Below, piece after piece: positions 34,014 through 42,669 of a stretch of DNA of 64,000 nt. The notes below the pieces were generated by a model. That model did no database searches and had not been told where the DNA came from. It was given only the letters and a program-made list of their open reading frames with translations. Location: positions 62,001-126,000 of the forward strand of contig JAEWOI010000026.1 of assembly GCA_023460935.1 (NCBI GenBank). The letters are read 5' to 3'. The position numbers and the translations under genes were made by a program. How positions within the stretch are numbered: position 1 is the stretch's first letter; every line of letters begins with the position of its first letter. This DNA comes from Actinomycetes bacterium (GTDB taxonomy: Bacteria > Actinomycetota > Actinomycetes > Propionibacteriales > Propionibacteriaceae).

Positions 34014-34685
34014 ATGGCTGAGGTCGGGTCCATCCAGATCGCAGTGTTCACCCTTGCCGGCAGCACGCTCGACCGGGGAGTGCTGGAGGAGGTGCGCTCG
34101 ATCGTCGCCGGCGGCACCGCGCGGATCGTCGACGCCGTACTGGCCGAACGCGAGGCCGACGGTGCCCTGGTCTGGGCCGAGCTGGCCGACCAGGTGGACT
34201 CCTGGGGGGAGCTGAGCGAGCTCATCGGCGACACCGAGAGCCTGGTCGCGGCAGAGGACCTGGCCGAACTCACCTCCGAGCTGGCGCTCGGTGAAGCAGC
34301 CCTGGTGGTGGCTTTCGAGAACACCTGGCTGCGGCCGCTGCTGGCGGCGGTGCGCCGCACCGGTGGTCGCGTCGTCACCGAAGTGGCCGTGCCGGAGGAG
34401 ATCGTGCTGCAACTGGCCGGTTCGGTCCAGGCACAGGCCCAGGAGCCGGCCCGGCGCCGGGTGGGGCGGGCCGGGCTGCTCGGAAGCATGGTCCGGATGG
34501 CTGTACCCGGCCCGGCGCGTATCGGCGCGGCCAGCCCCGCAGGGGCCGGCGCTGCTCCGGCAACTGTTGCCTCCGCCGACGGGGCCGACCTCCCCGGGCA
34601 GCTGCAGCAACTCGCCGGCATGCTCGAGGCGGGGTTGCTGACCGAGGCGGAGTTCGCTGCCGCCAAGGCCCGGCTGCTCGGCTGA
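34014..34685 (+). CDS. DUF6325-like protein with C-terminal SHOCT domain
   Basis: A 223-residue soluble protein. The first two thirds (SIQIAVFTLAGSTLDRGVLEEVRSIV, LVVAFENTWLRPLLAAVRRTGG) match actinobacterial DUF1269/DUF6325-type proteins with a ferredoxin-like alpha/beta fold, and the last 27 residues (LQQLAGMLEAGLLTEAEFAAAKARLLG) form a SHOCT domain, a short oligomerisation module. The linker is Pro/Ala/Gly-rich. GCGGAGGA precedes the ATG. Its role is unknown; such proteins are often stress-induced in actinobacteria. A possible GTTCCC/GGGTCA promoter upstream is weak. Confidence 0.75.
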   Translation: MAEVGSIQIAVFTLAGSTLDRGVLEEVRSIVAGGTARIVDAVLAEREADGALVWAELADQVDSWGELSELIGDTESLVAAEDLAELTSELALGEAALVVAFENTWLRPLLAAVRRTGGRVVTEVAVPEEIVLQLAGSVQAQAQEPARRRVGRAGLLGSMVRMAVPGPARIGAASPAGAGAAPATVASADGADLPGQLQQLAGMLEAGLLTEAEFAAAKARLLG

Positions 34686-34728
34686 ACGAACGGCGGCCCC
34701 GGTGGCCGTGCACTCCTAAGGTGGGCGC

Positions 34729-35343
34729 ATGAGCTATCCGTGGCCGGACTCAGTAGCCGCCTTCGCCGCGTCGGCCAACTGGTTCGTCGCGACGGCGGCC
34801 ACGGTCGGGCGGCGCTGGGCCCTTCCCGGACTGGGGGAGTGGGACGTGCGCGCGCTGGTCGGGCACACCAGCCGCTCGCTGCTCACCGTCGAGGCCTACC
34901 TCGCCCAGCCGGCGGCTGCGGTCGAGGTCGACTCCACGGCCGCGTACTACGTCGCCACCAGCGAGATCGCCGCCGGACCGCAGGTGGCCCAGCGCGGCCG
35001 GGACGCGGGCGGAGCTCTGGGGGAGGATCCGGCCGGCGCGGTGGCGCTGATCGCCGAGCGGGTGGTGCCGCTCTTGGCCGGCTGCAACGGCAGCGAACTG
35101 GTGACCACCATCGCCGGGGGGATGCGGCTGGCCGACTACCTGCCCACGCGGACGTTCGAGCTGGTGGTCCACACCGCAGACCTGTGCGTGGCGCTCGGGC
35201 AGGAGCCGGATCCGCCGCCTCAGGGAGCAGCGCAGGCGTTGCTGCTGGTGGGTGAGCTGGCTCTGGCCGGCGGCCGGGCCGGACGGCTGCTGCTCGCCGC
35301 CACCGGCCGCAACGGGCTGCCGTCCGGCTTCACGGTGCTGTAG
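34729..35343 (+). CDS. DinB-fold maleylpyruvate-isomerase-like protein (TIGR03083-type)
   Basis: A 204-residue four-helix DinB-fold protein. It has the actinobacterial N-terminal signature GEWDVRALVGHTSRSL and a later TRTFELVVHTADLCVAL, whose His residues and acids form the metal site. The group includes mycothiol-dependent maleylpyruvate isomerase, but most members have no known substrate; they are thought to be mycothiol S-transferases. A TAAGGT element six bases before the ATG suggests leaderless transcription. It is convergent with the F420-reductase-like gene, with six bases between the stops. Confidence 0.8.
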   Translation: MSYPWPDSVAAFAASANWFVATAATVGRRWALPGLGEWDVRALVGHTSRSLLTVEAYLAQPAAAVEVDSTAAYYVATSEIAAGPQVAQRGRDAGGALGEDPAGAVALIAERVVPLLAGCNGSELVTTIAGGMRLADYLPTRTFELVVHTADLCVALGQEPDPPPQGAAQALLLVGELALAGGRAGRLLLAATGRNGLPSGFTVL

Positions 35344-35349
35344 GGAGTT

Positions 35350-36009
35350 TCAGCGGACGATCTTGTAGTTGAACTCGGCCGTTCCGAACAATCCCCACAG
35401 GCGCAGCCAGAGCAGCATCATCGCCTCCATCCCCCGGGCGGCCGACAGCCCGCCCAGGTCGATCACGTCGCGATGCCCGAGATCGGCCAGCAGGGTGCCC
35501 ACCACCTCCTTCGCTGCGGCGTCGTCCCCGCAGAGGAAGGTGCTGAAATCGCCGCCGGCCAGCTTGGCCGGGTTCACCATGAGGGGAGCGGTCATCGTGT
35601 TCAGGCTCTTGACCACCCGCAGGTAGGGAAAGGCGCGCTGCAGCCGCTCGGCCAGCGAGTCGGTGTTGGCCACGAACAGCACCGGGGGCCCGTCGCGGCC
35701 TGGTTCCAGCGGGTTGGAGACGTCCAGCAGCACGGTTCCCGGAGCCACCTGCGCAGCGGCGATCCCGACTTCGGCCACCGCGCCGGGCAGGGCGTCGACC
35801 ACCAGGTCGGCACCGTCGGCAGCGTCCGCGAAGGCTGCCACCTGCAATTGCGGGTTGGCCTGGGCCCAGGGGCCGAAGCCGCCCTCGCCCCCGCGCGCCA
35901 GCGTGGCTGCCGGGTCGCGGGTGCCGAGCACGACGTCGTTGCCGATCCGGTGCAGCGCCCCGGCCAGGGCCCTGCCCACCATGCCGGTGCCCAGGATCGC
36001 GATTCTCAT
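35350..36009 (-). CDS. NADPH:F420-oxidoreductase-like dinucleotide-binding protein
   Basis: A 219-residue Rossmann protein. GTGMVGRALAGAL (N-terminal, residues 7-19) and VLGTRDP are the NADP-binding features, and KSLNTMTAPLMVNPAKLAGGDF, with RDVIDLGGLSAARGMEAMM, is typical of the F420-dependent NADP reductase/NPR group. It may interconvert F420 and NADPH, but many small relatives in actinobacteria act on other substrates. Family-typical length is 200-230, so it is complete. A ribosome site GAGGAGGAACG precedes the ATG. Confidence 0.8.
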   Translation of the reverse strand: MRIAILGTGMVGRALAGALHRIGNDVVLGTRDPAATLARGGEGGFGPWAQANPQLQVAAFADAADGADLVVDALPGAVAEVGIAAAQVAPGTVLLDVSNPLEPGRDGPPVLFVANTDSLAERLQRAFPYLRVVKSLNTMTAPLMVNPAKLAGGDFSTFLCGDDAAAKEVVGTLLADLGHRDVIDLGGLSAARGMEAMMLLWLRLWGLFGTAEFNYKIVR

Positions 36010-36096
36010 CGTTCCTCCTCGCCTCGCCCGACTCGATGATCGGCCGTGACGGGCGCCACAGGTATACGCAAATTGGCCGGTGCCGCTGCGCCCGGC

Positions 36097-36588
36097 TCAC
36101 GCCCCCGGCTCGTAGCGCAGCTCCACGGTGTCGTGTCCGCCGGGCCAGGTGAGGTCGAACCGCCAGCACCCGTCGCGGGGCAGGTCGATGATCGACGGCC
36201 CCGGCCCGCCAGCCACCTCCCGCTCCACCGCGGTGCCGTCGGCAAGGCCGGCGCGGATCTTCAGGGGCCCGCCTCCGGACACTTCGGCGACCCAGAGGAT
36301 CTTGTTGCTGCGACCCTCCGGCTGCGGCGCGCGCAGCGGCCAGCCGAACGGGACCGCCACGATCGTGCCGGCCACGCCTCGTACATGCTGCACGTCCTGG
36401 TCAGGCGGGCTGAACCCCGCCCTGGCCCATTCCGGCAGCGGCCCGAGCTGCGGTGGGCTGCAGGTGAAAGGAGCCGGCGCGGGTGCGGCGCAGCCGACGA
36501 GCGTGAGTGCCAGCGCGGTCACCAGCGCCGGCCACCTGGCGGGTGCATGCCGTGCGGGGCCCGGCCGCGACGGTTCCTGCCCAGGCAT
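36097..36588 (-). CDS. Small putative lipoprotein
   Basis: A 163-residue secreted protein with a lipobox LTLVGC (Cys33) after a hydrophobic helix; the first 18 residues are Pro/Arg-rich, so an internal start is possible. The mature part has no family I recognise. It has two Cys (CSPP and DGCWRFDL) that could pair, and the C-terminal segment WRFDLTWPGGHDTVELRYEP is beta-rich, like a small beta-sandwich. Its neighbours do not suggest a function. Confidence 0.6.
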   Translation of the reverse strand: MPGQEPSRPGPARHAPARWPALVTALALTLVGCAAPAPAPFTCSPPQLGPLPEWARAGFSPPDQDVQHVRGVAGTIVAVPFGWPLRAPQPEGRSNKILWVAEVSGGGPLKIRAGLADGTAVEREVAGGPGPSIIDLPRDGCWRFDLTWPGGHDTVELRYEPGA

Positions 36589-36621
36589 GCCGCCACCCTA
36601 TCCCCGGGGTGTGGTCCGGGC

Positions 36622-37326
36622 TCAGTGCTCCTCGATGCCGAGGACGGCGTAGGCGCCGCGGATGTGGCCCTCCATGCGGGTGGCGGCCAGGTCGGCGCTG
36701 CCGGCGACGATCGCGTCCAGGATCTGCTGGTGCTCAGCGAGCAACTGCAGCCGGTACTCCGGCCAGTCCGCCTTGGCGAGGGAGGCGGTACGGATCGTCT
36801 CCCGCACGGCCTGCCGGATCGCGACGGTGAGGTCGGCGACCAGCTGGTTCTGCCCGGCCCTGGCGAGCACGACGTGGAACTCGGTGTCGAGCTCGTTGAA
36901 GCCGTCGACGGTGTCGGCCTGGGCCATCTGCTCGAGCACCCCCTGCAGCCGGCGGATCGCCTTCGGGTTGGGCCGCTTGGCAGCAACGGAGGCCGAGGAG
37001 CGCTCGAGGGCCACTCGGGTCTCGGTGATCTCCGAGGCGCCGGCCTCGGTGATCGCCAGGTGCAGCTGGAAGATTCGGGCGAGGGCGTTCCCGCGGGCGG
37101 GTGCGATCCGGGTGCCCCTGCCTGGACCGGTGCTGGAGGTGATCAGGCCCTGGGTCTGGAGCACCCGCATGGCTTCCCGCACGGCGGAACGGCCGACGCC
37201 GAGCTGGGCGGCGAGCTCCCGTTCCGGCGGCAACTGGTCGCCGGGCCGGTGGGTGCCGCTGAGGATCCCTGCCTCGATGTGCGCCAGCACGACCTGGTAG
37301 GCGTAGGGTCCGCGGTCTTCGATCAC
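36622..37326 (-). CDS. FadR/LldR-type GntR-family regulator of lutABC
   Basis: A 234-residue regulator. The winged helix (residues about 5-80) shows PGDQLPPERELAAQLGVGRSAVREAMRVLQTQGLI and an RGTRIAP wing; the all-helical FCD sensor domain follows with ALERSSASVAAKR, DTEFHVVLARAGQN and a closing H-x-x-H-like helix (EHQQILDAIVAG). FCD domains bind a metal and a carboxylate such as L-lactate. The GTG at 37326 is the start that fits; the open frame further upstream is antisense to lutA. Being divergent from lutA, it is the likely LldR/LutR equivalent. Confidence 0.88.
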   Translation of the reverse strand: MIEDRGPYAYQVVLAHIEAGILSGTHRPGDQLPPERELAAQLGVGRSAVREAMRVLQTQGLITSSTGPGRGTRIAPARGNALARIFQLHLAITEAGASEITETRVALERSSASVAAKRPNPKAIRRLQGVLEQMAQADTVDGFNELDTEFHVVLARAGQNQLVADLTVAIRQAVRETIRTASLAKADWPEYRLQLLAEHQQILDAIVAGSADLAATRMEGHIRGAYAVLGIEEH

Positions 37327-37395
37327 GGGCCCATTGTTGCCGATCGCCGCGCCGGTCTTGACGAAACCCGGCACTCGGGTCAGACTGAAACCTAA

Positions 37396-37433
37396 TGGTC
37401 TGACCAATGACGGCAGGCCGCTCGGTCCTACCA
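37396..37433. promoter_or_regulatory. Likely LldR/FadR-type operators upstream of lutA
   Basis: TGGTCTGACCA (37396-37406) fits the TNGTNNNACNA pattern of LldR-type FCD regulators. A weaker second site, CGGTCCTACCA (37423-37433), overlaps the lutA ribosome-site region. A TTGACG at 37358 and CAGACT at 37381 could be the promoter, placing the first site near +1. Confidence 0.6.
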
Positions 37434-37449
37434 AAGGAGGCGTGGACTG

Positions 37450-38208
37450 ATGGTTCACCCCGCCGGCCTGCGGGTCGCGCTGTTCGCCACCTGCATCAAC
37501 GACGTGATGTTCCCCGGCACGCCCAAGGCCGTCGTCTCGGTGTTGGAGCGGCTCGGCTGCAAGGTCGAGTTCCCGATGGAGCAGACCTGCTGCGGCCAGA
37601 TGTTCACCAACACCGGGTACTACGACGCCGCCATCCCCGACGTCCGCAACTACGTGAAGGCGTTCTCGGGCTACGACTACATCGTGGGTCCCTCCGGGTC
37701 GTGCATCGGCGCGGTGCGGCACCAGCACCCGATGCTGGCAGAGCACTCGGGCGACGCCGGGCTGGCCGAGGCCGTCGCCGGTGTGGTTGAGCGCACCTAC
37801 GACTTCACCGAGCTGCTGGTCGACGTGCTCGGCGTGACCGACGTCGGCGCCTACTTCCCGCACCGGGTGACCTACCACCCCACCTGCCACTCGGTGCGGG
37901 TAGCCAAGGTGGGTGACCGTCCCTACCAGCTGCTGAGCAAGGTCAAGGGCATCGACCTGGTGCCGCTGCCCGACTCCGACCAGTGCTGCGGCTTCGGTGG
38001 CACCTTCTCCGTCAAGAACCCGGACGTCTCGGTCGCGATGGGCGCGGACAAGGCCCGGCACGTGCTCGAGACCGGCGCCGAGTACCTGGTCACCGGGGAC
38101 AACGCCTGCCTGATGCACATCGGCGGGCTGCTGCACCGGCAGAACTCCGGGGTACGGACGATCCACCTGGCCGAGATCCTGGCCCGCACCGAAGGAGCAG
38201 CGCTGTGA
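37450..38208 (+). CDS. lutA: LutA, (Fe-S) oxidoreductase subunit for L-lactate use
   Basis: A 252-residue CCG-domain protein. It has two copies of the Cys-rich motif, TCCGQMF and QCCGFGG, each with a partner Cys (ATCIND; HPTCHSV), which bind iron-sulfur clusters or a related cofactor. It works with LutB and LutC to oxidise L-lactate to pyruvate. It is the first gene of the operon; lutB starts within its stop codon (GTGA). The ATG follows AAGGAGG by eight bases. Confidence 0.93.
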   Translation: MVHPAGLRVALFATCINDVMFPGTPKAVVSVLERLGCKVEFPMEQTCCGQMFTNTGYYDAAIPDVRNYVKAFSGYDYIVGPSGSCIGAVRHQHPMLAEHSGDAGLAEAVAGVVERTYDFTELLVDVLGVTDVGAYFPHRVTYHPTCHSVRVAKVGDRPYQLLSKVKGIDLVPLPDSDQCCGFGGTFSVKNPDVSVAMGADKARHVLETGAEYLVTGDNACLMHIGGLLHRQNSGVRTIHLAEILARTEGAAL

Positions 38209-39683
38209 CCACAGAGACTCCCCGTCGCACCCCGGCCCCGCCGTCAGGCACCTACCTCGGGATGCCGAAGTTCGGCAAGAACGCGAAGGTCCAGCTCGGC
38301 AACGAGCAGCTGCGCAAGAACCTGCGCCACGCCACCGGCACGATCCGCGCCAAGCGGGTTGCCCGGGTTTCCGAGGTGCCGGAGTGGGAGGAACTCCGGC
38401 TGGCCGGCGAGGCGATCAAGAACCGCACGCTGCGCCACCTGGACAGCTACCTGGTGCAGCTGGAGGAGTCCCTCACCCGCAACGGTGCCAAGGTGCACTG
38501 GGCGAGGGACGCGGCCGAGGCCAACCGGATCGTGATCGAGCTCGTGCGCGCCAAGGGCGTGGACGAGGTGGTCAAGGTCAAGTCGATGGCGACCCAGGAG
38601 ATCGACCTCAACGAGGCCCTCGAGGAGGCCGGGATCGCGGCCTGGGAGACCGACCTGGCCGAGCTCATCGTGCAGCTGGGCCACGACCGGCCCAGCCACA
38701 TCCTGGTGCCGGCCATCCACCGCAACCGCTCCGAGGTGCGCGAGATCTTCCTGAGGGAGATGAAGCAGTACGGCACCCCGGCGCCGGCCGACCTCACCGA
38801 CGAGCCGAAGGTGCTGGCCGCGGCTGCCCGCACCCACCTGCGGGAGAAGTTCCTGCGGGCGAAGGTGGCGGTCTCCGGCGCCAACTTCGCGATCGCCGAG
38901 ACCGGCACGCTGGTCGTGGTCGAGTCCGAGGGCAACGGCCGGATGTGCCTGACCCTGCCCGAGACCCTGATCTCGGTGGTGGGCGTGGAGAAGACCCTGC
39001 CGACCTTCGCCGACCTGGAAGTGTTCATGCGGCTGCTGCCGCGCTCGTCCACCGGCGAGCGGATGAACCCCTACACCTCCATGTGGACCGGCGTCACCCC
39101 GGGCGACGGGCCCCAGGACGTGCACGTCGTGCTGATCGACAACGGCCGCACCAACGTGCTCGCCGATCCCCAGGGCCGCCCGGCGCTGCGCTGCATCCGC
39201 TGCTCGGCGTGCCTGAACATCTGCCCGGTGTACGAGCGGGTCGGCGGCCACGCCTACGGCTCGGTCTACCCGGGCCCGATCGGGGCGGTGCTCACCCCCC
39301 AGCTGCGCGGCATCGGTTCGGAGATCGACCAGTCCCTGCCGTACGCCTCCACGTTGTGCGGGGCGTGCTTCGACGTGTGCCCGGTGCGCATCCCGATCCC
39401 CGACATGCTCGTGCACATGCGCCACAAGGTGGCCGAGAAGAAGCGCGGCAAGGCGAAGCTGGAGCCCATGGCGATCGCCGCCGCCGGCTGGGTGCTCGCC
39501 GACCACAAGCGCTTCGAGGCTGCCGAGGGGGCTGCGGCGCTGGCCGCACGGGTGCTGTCGGGTACCACCCACCTCGGCCCGCTGCCCTGGCCGGCAGCTG
39601 CCTGGACGAAGGCCCGCGACCTGCCGATGCCACCGCAGGAGTCGTTCCGGGCATGGTGGAAGAAGCGGGAGGGTTCGAAGTGA
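38205..39683 (+). CDS. lutB: LutB, iron-sulfur lactate oxidation subunit
   Basis: A 492-residue protein with an N-terminal LUD domain (about 60-290; FAIAETGTLVVVESEGNGRM) and two ferredoxin-like [4Fe-4S] motifs, CIRCSACLNICP and CGACFDVCP, in the C-terminal half. This is the LutB/YkgF arrangement. The GTG start overlaps the lutA stop, and the stop overlaps lutC, so the three are coupled. The reaction is L-lactate to pyruvate, with electrons passing to the quinone pool. Confidence 0.93.
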   Translation: MTTETPRRTPAPPSGTYLGMPKFGKNAKVQLGNEQLRKNLRHATGTIRAKRVARVSEVPEWEELRLAGEAIKNRTLRHLDSYLVQLEESLTRNGAKVHWARDAAEANRIVIELVRAKGVDEVVKVKSMATQEIDLNEALEEAGIAAWETDLAELIVQLGHDRPSHILVPAIHRNRSEVREIFLREMKQYGTPAPADLTDEPKVLAAAARTHLREKFLRAKVAVSGANFAIAETGTLVVVESEGNGRMCLTLPETLISVVGVEKTLPTFADLEVFMRLLPRSSTGERMNPYTSMWTGVTPGDGPQDVHVVLIDNGRTNVLADPQGRPALRCIRCSACLNICPVYERVGGHAYGSVYPGPIGAVLTPQLRGIGSEIDQSLPYASTLCGACFDVCPVRIPIPDMLVHMRHKVAEKKRGKAKLEPMAIAAAGWVLADHKRFEAAEGAAALAARVLSGTTHLGPLPWPAAAWTKARDLPMPPQESFRAWWKKREGSK

Positions 39684-40330
39684 GTGCACGCGAGGAGATC
39701 CTGGCCCGGGTGCGTGGCGCCCTGGCCGACGTCGTCCAGCCGGACCCTGCGCTGGACGTCCCCATTGACTGGGAATACGAGAGACCCACCCCCATGCCTG
39801 ATGTCCTGGCGCGCTTCGTCGAGATGTGCGAGGACTACAAGGCAGTGGTGGTCCGCACCGACGAAGGGAGTGTCGGAGCGCGGATCGCCGCCCTCCTCGG
39901 CGAAGCCGGGGTGGCATCGGTGGTCCTGCCGTCAGGATTGGAGCAGGCCTGGCGGCAGGCCATCGAGGCGAGCGGGATCACGATCCACGACGACGACCCG
40001 CAGCTGTCGCGCCAGGAACTGAACCGCATCGACGCAGTGGTGACCGCCTCCGCGGTCAGCATCGCCGAGACCGGCACGATCGTGCTGGACCACGCGTCCA
40101 ACCAGGGCCGGCGTGCGCTGACCCTGGTGCCCGACACCCACCTCGTCGTGGTCCGTGCCGACCAGGTGGTCTCCGACGTGCCCGAGGCGGTCAGCCGGCT
40201 GGCCGAGGCCGTCACCGGCGGCAGCCCGCTCACCTGGATCAGTGGCCCGTCGGCGACCTCCGACATCGAACTGAGCCGCGTGGAAGGCGTCCACGGGCCC
40301 CGGAACCTGCTGGTCATCCTGGCCGAGTAG
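39680..40330 (+). CDS. lutC: LutC, LUD-domain lactate utilisation subunit
   Basis: A 216-residue LUD-domain protein. The conserved ASAVSIAETGTIVLDHASNQGRR segment and C-terminal SATSDIELSRVEGVHGPRNLLVIL, in which the last block is the LutC signature, are both seen. The GTG overlaps the lutB stop by four bases. It completes lutABC. Confidence 0.93.
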   Translation: MSAREEILARVRGALADVVQPDPALDVPIDWEYERPTPMPDVLARFVEMCEDYKAVVVRTDEGSVGARIAALLGEAGVASVVLPSGLEQAWRQAIEASGITIHDDDPQLSRQELNRIDAVVTASAVSIAETGTIVLDHASNQGRRALTLVPDTHLVVVRADQVVSDVPEAVSRLAEAVTGGSPLTWISGPSATSDIELSRVEGVHGPRNLLVILAE

Positions 40331-40431
40331 GACCCGGGCGGGACTGCACGCGACGGCTGGGCGAACCCCGCCGATCGCCCGCCCCCCGAACCGTCGGGTG
40401 CGGTCCCGCTCACCAGTCGCCCGAGCTTGGC

Positions 40432-41547
40432 TCAGTCGAGCAGCGACTCCACCCTGGTGCACGGCAGGTCGAAGGCCTCCGCCACCGCCGGGTAGGTGAT
40501 CTGCCCGGCGTGGGTGTTCAGCCCGAGGGCCAGCGGCCGGTGCTCGTTGCAGGCCCGGCGCCAGCCCTTGTCGGCCAGTTGCAGGGCGAACGCAAGGGTC
40601 GCGTTGGTCAGCGCCCAGGTGGAGGTGTTCGGCACCGCACCCGGCATGTTGGCCACGCAGTAGAACACCGAGTCGTGCACGGTGAAGGTCGGGTCGTCGT
40701 GGGTGGTCGGACGGGAGTCCTCGAAGCACCCGCCCTGGTCGATGGCGACGTCCACCAGCACCGAGCCGGGCTTCATCTGGGCCACGAGCTCGTTGCTGAC
40801 CAGCTTCGGCGCCTTGGCGCCCGGGATCAGGACGGTGCCGATCACCATGTCTGCTGCCAGCACCTGCTCGCGGATGCTGAGCCGGGACGAGACGATCTGG
40901 TGCACCCGGTTGTCGTAGCGCCAGAAGGTGGTGCGCAGCTTGTCCAGGTCGGTGTCGAGGATCGTCACGTCCGCGCCCATGCCGAGCGCGACGTTCGCGG
41001 CGTTCTGGCCGGCCGTGCCACCCCCGAGGACTACGACCTTGGCGTTCGCCACGCCACCGACGCAGCCCATCAGCACGCCCCGCCCACCCTGGGCCTTCAT
41101 CATCGCGTGCGCACCCACCTGCGGGGCCAGGCAGCCGGCCACCTCCGACATCGGGTAGAGCAGCGGCAGCAGGCCCGAGGGCAGCTGGACGGTCTCGTAG
41201 GCGATCGCGGTCGTGCCTGCGGCGAGCAGCGCCTCGGTGCCGGCCCGGTCCGCGGCCAGGTGGAGGTAGGTGAACAGCAGCAGGTCGTCGCGCAGGTAGC
41301 CGTACTCTCCGGCCACCGGCTCCTTAACCTTCAGCACCATCTCCCCGGCGGCCCAGGTCTCTGCCGCGGTCGGCAGGATCGTCGCACCCTGCGCCACGTA
41401 CTCCGCGTCGCTGATCGACGAGCCAACCCCTGCGCCCTGCTCGACGAACACCTCGTGGCCGTGGGCGACCAGTTCGGCCACCCCCACCGGCGTGATCGCC
41501 ACGCGGTACTCGTGGTTCTTCACTTCTGACGGGACGGCGATCCGCAT
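40432..41547 (-). CDS. ald: Alanine dehydrogenase
   Basis: A 371-residue NAD-dependent enzyme that interconverts L-alanine with pyruvate and ammonia. It shows the N-terminal [19 protein letters not shown], the substrate Lys in [12 protein letters not shown], the catalytic His in TYLHLAADR, the [11 protein letters not shown]ossmann loop, and C-terminal [19 protein letters not shown]. Length matches the family. GAGGAGAGG lies before the ATG. Its position next to lutABC, though on the opposite strand, joins two routes to pyruvate. The frame extends upstream over the riboswitch but lacks family similarity there. Confidence 0.95.
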   Translation of the reverse strand: MRIAVPSEVKNHEYRVAITPVGVAELVAHGHEVFVEQGAGVGSSISDAEYVAQGATILPTAAETWAAGEMVLKVKEPVAGEYGYLRDDLLLFTYLHLAADRAGTEALLAAGTTAIAYETVQLPSGLLPLLYPMSEVAGCLAPQVGAHAMMKAQGGRGVLMGCVGGVANAKVVVLGGGTAGQNAANVALGMGADVTILDTDLDKLRTTFWRYDNRVHQIVSSRLSIREQVLAADMVIGTVLIPGAKAPKLVSNELVAQMKPGSVLVDVAIDQGGCFEDSRPTTHDDPTFTVHDSVFYCVANMPGAVPNTSTWALTNATLAFALQLADKGWRRACNEHRPLALGLNTHAGQITYPAVAEAFDLPCTRVESLLD

Positions 41548-41700
41548 GGCAGGCCTCTCCTCGCGGTCGGCGGCCCGACCGGTCGGAGCTAGTGTGCCCG
41601 GCAACCGTCGCTGCGGGGAGCAAATGCTGCAGTTCGGAACACCCCCGTTACGGACCGGACGGAGCCCGGTCGCCCGCGGCGGTACACTGCTGCCAAGAAA

Positions 41701-41826
41701 CGTGCTCCGGGGTCGGTGTAATTCCGAACCGGCGGTGACAGTCCGCGACCCGGCTCCGCTTGCGGAACCGGTTGACCTGGTGGAACTCCAGGACCGACGG
41801 TGAAAGTCCGGATGGGAGGCAGCACG
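41701..41826 (+). promoter_or_regulatory. FMN riboswitch (RFN element)
   Basis: This is the classic RFN element. GTGCTCCGGGG at the 5' end pairs with the closing GGGAGGCAGCACG, and the conserved cores AATTCCGAACCGGCGGT, GACAGTCCGCGAC, ACTCCAGGACCGACGGTGA and AAGTCCGGATGGGAGG are all present. A TACACT element at 41683-41688 could be the -10 box. A downstream stem CGGCGC-ACTCTT-GCGCCG (41835-41852) and the transporter ribosome site GGGGAGGTGG may form the expression platform. FMN binding should shut off the transporter genes that follow. The gap 41548-41914 holds nothing else that I recognise. Confidence 0.95.
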
Positions 41827-41914
41827 CGGCGTCGCGGCGCACTCTTGCGCCGTTGACCCGTTCGCGCGTCCCTTCAGCCTGCCCCGTGGCCAGTGGCTCG
41901 GATGGGGAGGTGGC

Positions 41915-42658
41915 ATGAAGCGCGAGGCGCTCGCCCCGGTGTTGCTGGGCGCGCTGCTGCTCGGCGGCTGGGCTGTCGCTGCCGGCCCCGGCTCGGTGCT
42001 GCTGCCGACCCCCGGCGACGTCGCGGCGCGGCTGGTGGCCGACCTGGCCGACCCCGACTACTGGGGGTACCTGTGGGTGACGCTCGCTGAGGCGTTCGGG
42101 GGGGCTGTGCTCGGCGCGGCGGTGGCGTTGCCGCTGGCCGTGCTGATCCACCGCTCCCGGTGGGCCGCAGCGGCCGTACACCCGTTCCTCGGCGCCACCC
42201 AGGCCATCCCCGCGATCGCCCTCGCGCCGCTGCTGGTGCTGTGGCTGGACTACGGGCTGCCCTCCGTGATCGTGCTGTGCGCGCTGATCGTGTTCTTCCC
42301 GATCCTGATCTCCGCAGTGGTCGGGCTGCGGCACGTCGACCCGGACGTGGTCGACGCCGGCCGGATCGACGGCGCCGGCGGACTGGCGCTGCTGACCCAG
42401 GTCGAACTGCCGATGGCGCTGCCGTCGGTGCTGGGCGGGGTGCGCAACGGGGTCACCCTCGCCGTGACCGGCGCGATCGTCGGCGAGATGGTGATGGGCG
42501 GCACCGGCCTTGGCACGGTGCTGACGATCCAGCGGGAATCGGTCGACACCGCCGGCATGTTCGCCACCATCCTCGTGCTCACCGTGATCGCCTCCGCCGC
42601 TTATGCCGCCATCCACCTGTGGGAGCGCCGATCCCGCATCATCAACTCCCTCACCTGA
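41915..42658 (+). CDS. ribX: RibX-like ABC permease, riboflavin uptake
   Basis: A 247-residue six-helix permease of the nitrate/sulfonate/thiamine-precursor (SsuC/ThiX) type. The EAA loop reads VVDAGRIDGAGGLALLTQVELPMALPSV. The N-terminal LPTPGDVAARLVADL is characteristic. The FMN riboswitch 90 bases upstream and the adjoining NMT1/THI5-like binding protein identify the pair as the RibXY riboflavin transporter described from FMN-riboswitch genomics. No ATPase subunit is encoded here. ATG after GGGGAGGTGGC. Confidence 0.82.
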   Translation: MKREALAPVLLGALLLGGWAVAAGPGSVLLPTPGDVAARLVADLADPDYWGYLWVTLAEAFGGAVLGAAVALPLAVLIHRSRWAAAAVHPFLGATQAIPAIALAPLLVLWLDYGLPSVIVLCALIVFFPILISAVVGLRHVDPDVVDAGRIDGAGGLALLTQVELPMALPSVLGGVRNGVTLAVTGAIVGEMVMGGTGLGTVLTIQRESVDTAGMFATILVLTVIASAAYAAIHLWERRSRIINSLT

Positions 42659-42669
42659 AAGGCCCGGAT

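Noticed and set aside
42160..42669. Longer N-terminus for the RibY-like protein, overlapping the permease gene
   Set aside because: The extra frame has no similarity, and the lipobox signal begins at the ATG at 42670.
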